NCBI GenBank assembly: GCA_030041135.1
Contig: JASHOL010000221.1
Location: 1-51,582, forward strand
Direction: 5' to 3'
Source: Streptosporangiaceae bacterium
GTDB taxonomy: Bacteria; Actinomycetota; Actinomycetes; Streptosporangiales; Streptosporangiaceae
Length of the DNA: 51,582 nucleotides
Part shown: one piece after another, positions 16,242 to 23,852 of the stretch
Layout of the letters: every line of letters begins with the position of its first letter
Numbering within the stretch: the stretch's first letter is position 1
Notes under the pieces: model-generated
The model's input: the letters and a program-made list of their open reading frames with translations, nothing else
What the model was told of the DNA's origin: nothing
The model's database searches: none
Program-made: the position numbers and the translations under genes

Positions 16242-17394
16242 AGCTCAGGCTGGCCAGGCGGGCGACGGCCGCGTCGATCCGCTCGTCGGTGGCGGTCAGG
16301 GCGACCCGGATGTGGCCGATGCCGGCCTGGCCGTAAATCTCGCCCGGCGCGACCAGGATGCCCAGCCCGGCCAGCTTGGAGACCGAGGCCCAGCAGTCAA
16401 GTCCCGGCCGTGCGGCCCACAGGTATAGGCCGGCCTCGGAGTGCTCCACGGCCCAACCCGCCGCCTCCAGGGCCGGACGCAACCGGGCCCGGCGGGCCGA
16501 ATACCTGGCCCGCTGCTGCTCGGCGTGGCCGTCGTCGGCCAGCGCCGCGGCCATGGCGGCCTGTATCGGCGCCGGGACCATCATCCCCGCGTGCTTCCTG
16601 ATCTCGAGCAGCTCGGCGACGAGCGCGGGGTCCCCGGTCACGAACCCGGCCCGGTAGCCGGCCAGGTTGGACCGCTTCGACAGCGAGTGGACGGCCAGCA
16701 GGCCGGCATGCGACCCGTCACAGGCATCCGGCTGCAGGACTGACAGGGGTGTCGCCTCCCAGCCGAGCTCCAGGTAGCACTCGTCCGAGGCGAGCACCGT
16801 CCCGCGCTCCCGCGCCCAGCCGACGACCTTGCGCATGTGCTCAGCCGGCAGCACCTTTCCCGTCGGGTTGGAAGGGGAGTTCAGCCAGGCCAGCCGTACG
16901 CGCTCAGGACCGAGCGAGAACAGGCCGTCGGCGGCCACCGGCCGGGCACCGGCCAGCCGGGCGCCGACCTCGTAGGTCGGATATGCCAGTTCAGGGAAAA
17001 CGACGGCATCGGTCGGCCCGCAGCCGAGGACCGTCGGCAGCCAGGCGATGAACTCCTTGGTCCCGATCACCGGCAAGATCGTGTCCGGCGGGACGGTGAC
17101 GCCATGCCGGCGGGCCAGCCAGCCCGCGGCCGCCTCCCTGAGCGCCGCGGTGCCGGCGGTGGCCGGGTAGCCAGGCGAATTGGCCGCGCCCGCCAGCGCC
17201 TCGATCACGACCTGCGGGACCGGGTCAACCGGCGTGCCGACCGACAGGTCGACGATCCCATCCGGATGCGCGCGCGCGACCCGCGCATCCGCGGCCAGCG
17301 CGTCCCAGGGGAAAGCCGGCAGCCTGCTACCGAGCGTCGGCGGAATCTGACCGCCGGCCGCCGACCTCGTGGGCGCCGGCTCGGTACTGCGCAC
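16240..17394 (-). CDS. dapC: Succinyldiaminopimelate transaminase
   Basis: A 384-aa class I/II PLP aminotransferase of the actinobacterial DapC type, making N-succinyl-L,L-diaminopimelate precursor for lysine and peptidoglycan. Signatures: FPWDALAADARVARAHPDGI, then VDLSVGTPVDPVP, the NSPSNPTGKV active-site loop, SDECYLELGW, and the PLP lysine in HSLSKRSNLAGYRAGF. GTG start at 17394, 20 bp after the fdxA stop, so the two genes form an operon; dapC-fdxA pairing is the rule in actinobacteria. The next step genes are close: dapD is 1.4 kb away. Confidence 0.93.
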   Translation of the reverse strand: MRSTEPAPTRSAAGGQIPPTLGSRLPAFPWDALAADARVARAHPDGIVDLSVGTPVDPVPQVVIEALAGAANSPGYPATAGTAALREAAAGWLARRHGVTVPPDTILPVIGTKEFIAWLPTVLGCGPTDAVVFPELAYPTYEVGARLAGARPVAADGLFSLGPERVRLAWLNSPSNPTGKVLPAEHMRKVVGWARERGTVLASDECYLELGWEATPLSVLQPDACDGSHAGLLAVHSLSKRSNLAGYRAGFVTGDPALVAELLEIRKHAGMMVPAPIQAAMAAALADDGHAEQQRARYSARRARLRPALEAAGWAVEHSEAGLYLWAARPGLDCWASVSKLAGLGILVAPGEIYGQAGIGHIRVALTATDERIDAAVARLASLS

Positions 17395-17414
17395 TCTGCC
17401 CGGCCAGGATGCCG

Positions 17415-17738
17415 CTACTCGGCCGCCTGCGGCGGCAGGGCGGCCACGAGCGGGTGGTCAGCGTTGATCTTCCCGGTCTTCGATGCGCCCCCAGGCGAGC
17501 CAAGATCATTGAAGAACTCGACGTTGGCCTTGTAGTAGTCCTTCCACTGATCCGGCACGTCGTCTTCGTAGAAGATCGCCTCAACCGGGCAAACGGGCTC
17601 GCAGGCGCCACAGTCCACGCACTCATCCGGGTGGATATAGAGCATCCGCTCGCCCTCGTAGATGCAGTCGACCGGACACTCTTCGATGCAGCTCTTGTCG
17701 AGGACATCGACGCAAGGCTGAGTGATGATGTACGTCAC
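17415..17738 (-). CDS. fdxA: 7Fe ferredoxin
   Basis: A 107-aa electron carrier with one [3Fe-4S] and one [4Fe-4S] cluster. GTG 17738 ([20 protein letters not shown]) has an AGGGAG ribosome site 8 nt upstream. Cluster ligands are in the N-terminal [17 protein letters not shown], which shows the spacing of FdxA-type ferredoxins, and in [16 protein letters not shown]. The C-terminal extension ([18 protein letters not shown]) is typical of the family. Upstream of dapC in one operon; the redox partner is unknown. Confidence 0.93.
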   Translation of the reverse strand: MTYIITQPCVDVLDKSCIEECPVDCIYEGERMLYIHPDECVDCGACEPVCPVEAIFYEDDVPDQWKDYYKANVEFFNDLGSPGGASKTGKINADHPLVAALPPQAAE

Positions 17739-17766
17739 TTCTGAGCTCCCTCTTCGCTTCCGCGCC

Positions 17767-17799
17767 CCTGCTGCACTCAGCAGTCCTGCTGCACTCAGC
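17767..17799. repeat. 15-bp direct repeat in the fdxA upstream region
   Basis: CCTGCTGCACTCAGC at 17767-17781 and 17785-17799, identical, 18 bp start to start, 29-61 bp upstream of the fdxA GTG. It may be a duplicated regulator site or a tandem duplication inside the leader. Confidence 0.55.
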
Positions 17800-17891
17800 G
17801 TTCGACTGACCCAAGTGTTGCGGCTTACCACCAGTATCGGTATCCCTGCGGACCGCGGCGCAAGGGGCCGGTCCTTGGGGATGGCAGGCTA

Positions 17892-18809
17892 TCAGCCAAA
17901 CACCACGGTAGTAGCCGGGGCCGGCGCCTGAGCGGCGGACAGGGACGAGCGCCCGGTCCTGGCCGGCTGGCGGACCCAGTTGCCCGAAGCTTTGCTGGCA
18001 GACCACTCATAACCGAGGTACCGGACATTGCTGATGCCGTAGCTGCCAGCATGCGAGATGAGCCAGGCTGTCACCGCCCAGCCGACCCTGGCCGGCCTGA
18101 CCGCGATCGCCATCGCCGGGTCGCCGACGCGATCGCTGCGCAGGTGACCGAATGCGCTTGCCAGGGCGTTTGCAGCCGCCGCCAGCCGTGGCTTGCCGGT
18201 TGGGCTGTCGTAATAGCAGAACAGTGCGTGGGGCTGGATGCCGTAGAACGCGGTGGCTAGCTGGGCGCCCACGGTCGCGTACTGGCCGTAGGCGTACCCG
18301 TCGGCGCTGTGCTGCACGGCCTGGGCGGCCTGGTAGATGGGCATTCGCAGGTAACCGGGGACGGCCACAAGCGCCGCGAAGAACCGGCCGGTGGCGTAGA
18401 CCGGGTTCATGATCTGCTGCGGTGTGCCCCAGCCCATCGATGGCCGCTGCTGGAAGACACCGAGCGAGTCCCGGTCGCCGTAGTCGAGGTTGGCCATCTT
18501 GGATTCCTGCAGCGCGGCCGCGTAGGCGATCGTCACCGCCCTGGTGGGCAGATCATGCCGGGCCGCCACGCCGGCGATGGTCGCCGCGATGCCGGCCTGA
18601 CTGACGGTGAGCGGCACTTCCTGGTTGCCCGCTACCGCCGTGCACGAGGTCGGCTGCGGGATCAGCGGAACGTGCTTGGTCTTCACTACGTAAAACACGC
18701 CCGCCACGACGAGCAGGACCACAAGTACGGCCGCCGCGCGAGCCAGCCGCGGCGAGCGGACCGGCTGCGGGCTGCTGCGCACGGGTACGAAGCTACCCTG
18801 TTCGCGCAC
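17892..18809 (-). CDS. Membrane-anchored protein with a lysozyme/transglycosylase-like region
   Basis: About 305 aa from GTG 18809 (VREQGSFVPVRSS), with GGAG 6 nt upstream. One TM helix at about 24-44 (AAAVLVVLLVVAGVFYVV), then an outer domain. Residues 70-180 contain LPTRAVTIAYAAALQESKM, NLDYGDRDSLGVFQQRP and the region MNPVYATGRFFAALVAVPGY, which read like the core of a goose-type lysozyme/transglycosylase fold with its helix Glu in ALQES. Homologues beside dapD/dapC are common in actinomycetes but uncharacterised. Only 16 bp separate its start from that of the divergent dapD gene, and both genes serve peptidoglycan, so a wall role is a reasonable inference; no activity can be claimed. Confidence 0.65.
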   Translation of the reverse strand: MREQGSFVPVRSSPQPVRSPRLARAAAVLVVLLVVAGVFYVVKTKHVPLIPQPTSCTAVAGNQEVPLTVSQAGIAATIAGVAARHDLPTRAVTIAYAAALQESKMANLDYGDRDSLGVFQQRPSMGWGTPQQIMNPVYATGRFFAALVAVPGYLRMPIYQAAQAVQHSADGYAYGQYATVGAQLATAFYGIQPHALFCYYDSPTGKPRLAAAANALASAFGHLRSDRVGDPAMAIAVRPARVGWAVTAWLISHAGSYGISNVRYLGYEWSASKASGNWVRQPARTGRSSLSAAQAPAPATTVVFG

Positions 18810-18811
18810 GC

Positions 18812-18817
18812 TAGGCT
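18812..18817 (+). promoter_or_regulatory. -10 box of dapD, leaderless
   Basis: TAGGCT ends 8 nt before the dapD ATG and no ribosome site is present. It lies in the 16-bp gap between divergent start codons, so any -35 element must be inside the coding sequence of the opposite gene. Confidence 0.45.
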
Positions 18818-18825
18818 CCGTGCCT

Positions 18826-19704
18826 ATGAACGCTTTGCCTGACGCGTCGGCTTCGGCCGACGACACCGACCGCTCGGCCGCGGCTTCGCCCTTGCCGTCG
18901 GTCATCGACGAGCTATGGGATCGCCGGGCCGACCTTACTCCCGACGACACGGTGGCATCCGAGCAGGTGGTGGCGGCCGTCGACATGATCGACTCGGGTC
19001 AGGCGCGCACCGCATGGGTGGCCAGCGATAGCGGCAAAGTCATGGTCGACGAGCGCGCCAAGCGCGCGATCCTGCTGGCGTTCCGGCTCCTGCCGATGGT
19101 CGAGTCCGCGGTTGGCGACTTCCATTACGACGACCGCGTGCCGCTGACCACGCGGCTGGACGGAGTCCGGGCGGTGCCAGGGTCGATCGTCCGCTGGGGC
19201 GCATACGTCGCGCCCGGCGCGGTACTGATGCCGTCGTTCGTGAACATCGGCGCATACGTCGACTCCGGCACGATGGTCGATACCTGGGCCACAGTCGGCT
19301 CGTGCGCTCAGGTTGGCAGGAACGTGCACCTGGGCGGCGGTGTCGGCATCGGCGGCGTGCTCGAACCGCCGAACGCCGTCCCCGTGGTCGTCGAGGACGA
19401 CGCCACGATCATGTCCAGGTGCATGGTGGTAGAGAGCGCCAGGGTCCGTACCGGAGCCGTACTCGGCGCGGGCACCATCCTGACCAGGACCAGCCACGTC
19501 ATCGACGTGCAGACTGGCGAGGAACTGACGCGCGGCGAGGCGCCGGCCTGGTCGGTCTGCGTCGGCGGCACCAGGACGCGCAAATTCGACGGCGGCGAGT
19601 TCGGCATGCCGTGCGTGCTCGTGCTCAGGCGGCTTCCCGAGGGCAGCAAGCACGACAAGGCGGCGCTCAATGAGATCCTGCGCGATCACGGGGTTAGCGG
19701 CTGA
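18826..19704 (+). CDS. dapD: 2,3,4,5-tetrahydropyridine-2,6-dicarboxylate N-succinyltransferase
   Basis: A 292-aa trimeric left-handed beta-helix acyltransferase making N-succinyl-2-amino-6-ketopimelate from tetrahydrodipicolinate and succinyl-CoA. The hexapeptide repeats are clear: SFVNIGAYVDSGTMVDTWAT, then GSCAQVGRNVHLGGGVGIGG and the actinobacterial signature VLEPPNAVPVVVEDDATI. The N-terminal helical domain (about 20-110) is longer than in E. coli DapD, as in the M. tuberculosis-type enzymes. ATG 18826 follows a TAGGCT -10 box by 8 nt. Works with dapC in the same neighbourhood. Confidence 0.94.
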   Translation: MNALPDASASADDTDRSAAASPLPSVIDELWDRRADLTPDDTVASEQVVAAVDMIDSGQARTAWVASDSGKVMVDERAKRAILLAFRLLPMVESAVGDFHYDDRVPLTTRLDGVRAVPGSIVRWGAYVAPGAVLMPSFVNIGAYVDSGTMVDTWATVGSCAQVGRNVHLGGGVGIGGVLEPPNAVPVVVEDDATIMSRCMVVESARVRTGAVLGAGTILTRTSHVIDVQTGEELTRGEAPAWSVCVGGTRTRKFDGGEFGMPCVLVLRRLPEGSKHDKAALNEILRDHGVSG

Positions 19705-19794
19705 TTAGCGCGGAACGAGGCGGTCACCAGCAGCCACGGGTCCGCCGGCGAGTGCGGGCCTGGTCACTGTTGGGCGCCAGCTACCTTAGCGGTC

Positions 19795-20574
19795 ATGAGC
19801 GTCAACTCCGAGTCCAGGCGGCGGCTGCGCCGGCAGGGCCCAGCCACGCTCCGTGGCAAGCACATCCCGAAGACCACGACCGACCAGCGCCTGCTCGACT
19901 GGCGCGGGCCCAGCGACTGGGTCCACACCGACCCATGGCGGGTGCTGCGCATCCAGGCTGAGTTCGTGGAGGGCTTCGGGTTGCTGGCCGAACTGGGCCA
20001 GGCCGTCTCGGTGTTCGGCTCGGCTCGCGCGCAGGCCGGCAGCCCGGAGTATGAGTGCGCCGAGAAGATCGGCGCCGGGCTGGCCAAGGCCGGTTACGCC
20101 GTGATCACCGGCGGCGGTCCTGGAGTCATGGAGGCCGCGAACAAGGGCGCCGTCGGCGAAGGCGGCGTGTCGGTGGGGCTCGGTATAGAGCTGCCGTTGG
20201 AGCAGGGCCTGAACGAATACGTCGAGATCGGGCTGGAGTTCCGCTACTTCTTCGTGCGCAAGACAGTGTTTGTCAAGTACTCGCAGGCGTTCGTGGTGCT
20301 GCCAGGTGGCTTCGGCACCCTGGACGAGCTATTTGAGGCGGTCACGCTCGTGCAGACCGGCAAGATCACGAAGTTCCCGATCGTCCTCGTTGGCAGCGAA
20401 TACTGGCGCGGGCTCCAGGAGTGGATCACCGGCACGCTGCTGGCCGAGGGCAAGATCTCGCCACGTGACCAGGAGTTGGTCAGGTGCGTCGACGACCCGG
20501 CCGAGGTCGTCCGCATCATCGTCGACGCCCATAGCCAGGACGCCGCCCGACACAGCGGTTTCGACATGACCTGA
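19795..20574 (+). CDS. LOG-family protein (TIGR00730 Rossmann fold), cytokinin riboside monophosphate phosphoribohydrolase-like
   Basis: A 259-aa protein. Motifs: VSVFGSARAQAGSPEYE, GGGPGVMEAANKGAVGEGG (the LOG GGGxGxMGxVA region) and the catalytic PGGFGTLDELFEAVTLVQTG with the conserved PGGxGTxxE. These hydrolyse N6-modified or plain AMP-like nucleotides to base plus ribose 5-phosphate. The long N-terminal arm (RQGPATLRGKHIPKTTTDQR) is typical of the actinobacterial form found beside dapD. ATG 19795 has no ribosome site; TACCTT at 19782-19787 ends 7 nt before it, so probably leaderless. Confidence 0.85.
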   Translation: MSVNSESRRRLRRQGPATLRGKHIPKTTTDQRLLDWRGPSDWVHTDPWRVLRIQAEFVEGFGLLAELGQAVSVFGSARAQAGSPEYECAEKIGAGLAKAGYAVITGGGPGVMEAANKGAVGEGGVSVGLGIELPLEQGLNEYVEIGLEFRYFFVRKTVFVKYSQAFVVLPGGFGTLDELFEAVTLVQTGKITKFPIVLVGSEYWRGLQEWITGTLLAEGKISPRDQELVRCVDDPAEVVRIIVDAHSQDAARHSGFDMT

Positions 20575-20627
20575 GTACCGAGCGCGCGCGTGCACGAGCA
20601 CACTGCATCGCATGGCACGATTCTTCT

Positions 20628-21041
20628 GTGCCGGTTGTCATCATCCTCGCGGCCCTGGCGATCCTCGGCGGCATCGTCGTGGCCGCCATGGGCCGTGGTG
20701 GCGAACTAGCGCGCCCGACTGCCGACGAGCCTCCCATCGCCGACTTCGAAACCGGGGCTGACGTGGCGCGGTACCGGCCACCGCCCGCGCTGTTTGGCTA
20801 TCATGCCGGGGCCACCGAGTATGCGTTCTTGCTCGCCGGCCGGGTTCTGGCCGACCGTGACGCGGAGATCGCCTGGCTGCGCTCCCGGCTGAGCGAGCTG
20901 CAGCCCGAGGGCGAGCGCCGCGAGGGTGAGCTGCGCGACCTGCCAGGCCCTGGCCAGGCTCCGGACGCCGGCGACGAACCGGAGCCGGCCCGGTGGTCTG
21001 AATCGGTCACCCAGTCTGCCAGCAACGGTGACCAATCATGA
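20628..21041 (+). CDS. Small membrane protein with DivIVA-like segment
   Basis: A 137-aa protein with one N-terminal TM helix (VVIILAALAILGGIVVAAMG), a short linker, then PPALFGYHAGATEYAFLLAG and RVLADRDAEIAWLRSRLSEL. The second part matches the shape of the DivIVA-domain proteins encoded at this position in actinomycetes, where the short domain has an xxxGYxxxxVDxxL turn before a coiled coil. Here the turn is GYHAGATEYAFLL, a divergent form. The tail is acidic and disordered. GTG start at 20628; the stop overlaps the tag start (ATGA at 21038-21041). Possibly a polar-growth-linked membrane protein; inference. Confidence 0.6.
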   Translation: MPVVIILAALAILGGIVVAAMGRGGELARPTADEPPIADFETGADVARYRPPPALFGYHAGATEYAFLLAGRVLADRDAEIAWLRSRLSELQPEGERREGELRDLPGPGQAPDAGDEPEPARWSESVTQSASNGDQS

Positions 21042-21631
21042 GCGCCGACCAGGCCGTCCCCGGTCCTGACGGCCTGCTGCGATGTCCATGGTCCCTCAGC
21101 GCTCCCGACTACCTGGGCTATCACGACAACGAATGGGGCAGGCCGGTCCACGACGACAACATGCTGTTCGAGCACCTGTGCCTCGAGGCATTCCAGTCCG
21201 GCCTGTCGTGGCTGACGATCTTGCGCAAGCGGGAGAACTTCCGGGCCGCGTTCAGTGGCTTCGAAATCGAGGCTGTGGCGAGCTTCGGCCAGGGGGATGT
21301 CGTTCGCCTGCTGGCTGACGGGGGCATCGTGCGAAACCGGGCCAAGATCGAAGCGGCGATCGGGAATGCCAGGGCCGCCGTGGCATTGCCGGTTGGCCTA
21401 GGCGAGCTGATCTGGAAGTTCGCGCCCGATGACGTTCGGGTGCCGGTCAGCCTGTCCGACGTGCCGTCCTCGACGCCGGAGTCCAAGGCCCTGTCGAAGG
21501 AGTTGCGCCGGCACGGATTCTCCTTCACCGGACCGGTGACCGCGTACGCGACGATGCAGTCTTGCGGAGTCGTGAACGACCATCTGGCCGGGTGCGTCAG
21601 CAGGGACCCGGGCCGGGTCGCCTCCTCATGA
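21038..21631 (+). CDS. tag: DNA-3-methyladenine glycosylase I
   Basis: A 197-aa base-excision repair enzyme that removes 3-methyladenine from alkylated DNA. Visible: RCPWSLSAPDYLGYHDNEWG with the N-terminal zinc Cys, then FEHLCLEAFQSGLSWLTILR with the catalytic Glu and the QxGLSW signature, IVRNRAKIEAAIGNARA and the C-terminal zinc His/Cys in ATMQSCGVVNDHLAGC. The usual length is about 190 aa. It is coupled to the preceding DivIVA-like gene by ATGA. Confidence 0.93.
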   Translation: MSADQAVPGPDGLLRCPWSLSAPDYLGYHDNEWGRPVHDDNMLFEHLCLEAFQSGLSWLTILRKRENFRAAFSGFEIEAVASFGQGDVVRLLADGGIVRNRAKIEAAIGNARAAVALPVGLGELIWKFAPDDVRVPVSLSDVPSSTPESKALSKELRRHGFSFTGPVTAYATMQSCGVVNDHLAGCVSRDPGRVASS

Positions 21632-22077
21632 GGCTCGTGGTAGTCCAGGCGGGTTGGCCCGGCGCTCATGATTCCGTCGCCGGACACCGACCGGATTAGC
21701 CCGTACAACGCCAGGAGGAGCGCCCGGCATAGCATCAAAATTGGCGCTTGATGATGCCGTTGCCCCATCGTGACGGAGGCGTTTCCTGCGCATGTGATCG
21801 TGGATGCCAGGTATGGCAGGTAGCCTGGCGCCTCAGACGTACCCGCGAGTCCGCCAGCTGCGCGAGCGGAGCGCGGACGCCGCGGATCTCAGCAGCCCGC
21901 CCCCGGTCCGGCGGCTTCGGATCGGCGCAGGAACCAGGCCGACGTTCGCGACTGCCTCCCTTGGCGGCCCGCAAGTTGGGAGGATCAGGGTTTGGTGGGG
22001 TGTTGTGCAGACCCGGCGAGGCGGGGGCGTCGAACCGCGAATCTGCGCCGCGCATGGCGGCCGGGCAAGAGGACGTT
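21632..22077. other. Gene-free interval before the WhiJ-type cassette
   Basis: 446 bp with no supported gene; open frames on both strands are Arg/Ser/Pro-rich and have no ribosome sites. A potential hairpin CCTCCC / GGGAGG brackets 21955-21982. The reverse strand near 21810-21870 has a faint tRNA D-arm resemblance but no T-arm. Composition changes here, matching the edge of the regulator cassette. Confidence 0.4.
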
Positions 22078-22326
22078 GTGAGCGAGAAGCCGGCCGCCCA
22101 GAGTCTCGGCATCGATCTGGCGAGCCTGAGGTGGCGCTGCCCGGGCGGGGCCGCCGCCGAGCCAGGCACGCTGGAGGTCGCGATGGCGCGGACGGTCGGC
22201 GGAAGTTGCCTGGTGCTGCTGCGCGTGGCCGGCGATCCGGCGGGCCGCGTGCTTGTCTATGACGAGCATGAGTGGGACTGCTTCCTGGATGGGGTCAGGA
22301 ACGGCGAGTTCGAGGTACCGAGATAA
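22078..22326 (+). CDS. Divergent DUF397-like protein
   Basis: An 82-aa protein from GTG 22078, with AGAGGA 4 nt upstream. The C-terminal two-thirds follow the DUF397 pattern: LEVAMARTVGGSCLVLLRVA, then GRVLVYDEHEWDCFLDGVRN and a final GEFEVPR. The usual DUF397 core is a CVEVA strand, a DSK strand and a VLxFTxxEWxAFxxGVxxGEFD end. Here the CVEVA Cys is replaced (TLEVA) and the DSKDP turn is VAGDP, so it is a diverged copy. DUF397 proteins pair with XRE/DUF5753 regulators, and one such regulator begins 158 bp downstream. It may be a second partner or antagonist of it. Confidence 0.65.
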   Translation: MSEKPAAQSLGIDLASLRWRCPGGAAAEPGTLEVAMARTVGGSCLVLLRVAGDPAGRVLVYDEHEWDCFLDGVRNGEFEVPR

Positions 22327-22350
22327 GACTCCCTGGTAGAAGGGCTATCG

Positions 22351-22425
22351 CATGATCCATTAGCAGTAAATGGCATGACAATTGCGCTGTAAGCGCTTCC
22401 GCGCCGTTCTTTGCTTAGATACGAT
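22351..22425 (+). promoter_or_regulatory. Candidate operator and promoter upstream of the XRE regulator gene
   Basis: An imperfect palindrome CATGatCCATT (7-nt centre) AATGGCATG at 22351-22376, a second palindrome AAGCGCTT at 22391-22398, and a -10-like TACGAT at 22420-22425. The stretch is AT-richer than its surroundings. Likely autoregulation site of the XRE protein; inference. Confidence 0.4.
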
Positions 22426-22484
22426 GTTTGTGATTCACAACTTGAGTGATGAAATGGCAGGCCAGGACCTGCCCTGGGGTGACG

Positions 22485-23345
22485 ATGAGCGATGACGCCT
22501 ATGGCGCAACGGTAGCCAAGCGGCGGCTGGCGCGACGGCTGACCGAGCTGAGGCATGCATCCGGTCATACCGCCAACCACGTGTGTGACCTGCTCGGCTG
22601 GGGCCGGGGCAAGGTAGGCCGCTTCGAGGCCAACATGTGGAAGCGGCCCGAGATGAGCGATATCCGGGATCTGCTGCGGGTCTATCAAGTCGAAGGGGCC
22701 GAGCACGACGAACTGGAGCAGCTCGCCCTGCTGGCCAGGTCACGGGCCTGGTGGCGGGACTATCCCGACGTGTTCGAGAACGAGTTTCCCGGCTTCGAGA
22801 ACGATGCCGCCGTGATCCGGGTCTTCATGCCTTTGCTGATACCCGGCCTGCTGCAGACCCGCGACTACATGGAGGCGCATCTGCGGTTCGGGGCGAGGCC
22901 GCCGACGTGGCGCCAGCGTGCGATGGTGGCGCGGCTACGGCGGCAGGAAGTGCTCGAGCGGGCCGACGCCAGACTGCCCGTGATCCAGGCGGTCATCACC
23001 GAGGCGTCGTTGATGTACCGGTGGGGTTCGCGTGGCGACAGGCGCGACCAAATCGAGCACCTCATCGAGTTGTCCTCCAGGTCCAACATCGACCTGCGCA
23101 TCCAGCGGTTCGAGGACGGCCCGCCGCAGGGGATGTTCTCGCCGGTCAACATCTTCGACCTGCCGGACGACGAGCCCGGCATCGTCTTCACAGAGACGGA
23201 TACTGCGATTCAGGAGGTGAGCCAGCCAGATCTTGTCACCAGCTACTCACACACTTTCGATCGGGCGAGGGAAGCGGCGCTTGAGCCGCTTGACACCACT
23301 GCCTACCTCAAATTCCTGACCCAACGACTGGAGGAGACGCAATGA
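22485..23345 (+). CDS. XRE-family HTH regulator with DUF5753 domain (WhiJ-like)
   Basis: A 286-aa protein from ATG 22485; upstream in-frame codons lack a ribosome site. Residues 8-70 form the HTH: RRLARRLTELRHASGHTANH, then VCDLLGWGRGKVGRFEANMW. The DUF5753 domain follows: LLARSRAWWRDYPDVFENEF, LLIPGLLQTRDYMEAHLRFG, then RLRRQEVLERADARLPVIQA and the late NIFDLPDDEPGIVFTET segment. In Streptomyces the WhiJ family acts with a small DUF397 protein to hold back development and antibiotic production. The stop overlaps the next DUF397 gene (ATGA). It recognises DNA upstream of such cassettes; here the palindrome at 22351 is the obvious candidate. Confidence 0.9.
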   Translation: MSDDAYGATVAKRRLARRLTELRHASGHTANHVCDLLGWGRGKVGRFEANMWKRPEMSDIRDLLRVYQVEGAEHDELEQLALLARSRAWWRDYPDVFENEFPGFENDAAVIRVFMPLLIPGLLQTRDYMEAHLRFGARPPTWRQRAMVARLRRQEVLERADARLPVIQAVITEASLMYRWGSRGDRRDQIEHLIELSSRSNIDLRIQRFEDGPPQGMFSPVNIFDLPDDEPGIVFTETDTAIQEVSQPDLVTSYSHTFDRAREAALEPLDTTAYLKFLTQRLEETQ

Positions 23346-23551
23346 CTGATCTGTCGAGGGCCGACTGGCGGAAGGCCAGGGCCAGTCAGAACAACGGGGG
23401 CTGCGTTGAGGTAGCGGCCAACCTTCCCGGCGTGATCGCCATCAGGGACAGCAAGCGGCCGGGCGACGGCGCGCATGTTGTCAGCACGGCGGCCTTCGCG
23501 GCCTTCCTTGCCGATGCCCAGGCCGGCCGTTATGACCTGGAAGGCGCCTGA
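23342..23551 (+). CDS. DUF397 protein, WhiJ-type partner
   Basis: A 69-aa acidic protein overlapping the regulator stop by ATGA (23342-23345). It has the full DUF397 core: DWRKARASQNNGGCVEVAAN, then GVIAIRDSKRPGDGAHVVST and AAFAAFLADAQAGRYD. In the WhiJ system the small partner binds the XRE protein and relieves repression, as described from Streptomyces work. Function here is inferred from family and position. Confidence 0.9.
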   Translation: MTDLSRADWRKARASQNNGGCVEVAANLPGVIAIRDSKRPGDGAHVVSTAAFAAFLADAQAGRYDLEGA

Positions 23552-23784
23552 CTAAAACTCGCCGTTCGCGGCACCGCAGGCACGCAGCGGGCTCAGGAGC
23601 GGGGGCCCGATGCGTGCGGGCGCTCGGGTTTTGCGGCCCGGGCGCCGCAATTGCGTCACACTGGGGATGGCTGCCCGCGGGCCCGAGGCCGGGGCTGGTC
23701 CGCCATGAGGGCCTTTCCCGCTCTGGCCAGGTCAGATCGCAAGTAAACACTGTCTCCAATTGGCCCGACAATCCCGTGATGGTA

Positions 23785-23812
23785 TTGCGAAAGTTCGTAC
23801 AATACTCATAAT
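23785..23812 (+). promoter_or_regulatory. Promoter for the HATPase gene
   Basis: -35 TTGCGA (23785-23790), 16-bp spacer, -10 CATAAT (23807-23812). It sits in an AT-rich island (23750-23830), about 34 nt upstream-of-start leader, ending in a GGAGGG ribosome site at 23838-23843. Confidence 0.5.
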
Positions 23813-23852
23813 CTGTGCTTCACAGAAGCCTTACTCTGGAGGGCGGAGGAGC

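Noticed and set aside
21800-21870. Possible tRNA on the minus strand (CAGCTGGCGGA D-arm-like sequence)
   Set aside because: No T-arm GGTTCGA-type sequence, no matching acceptor stem and no anticodon stem; not a tRNA.
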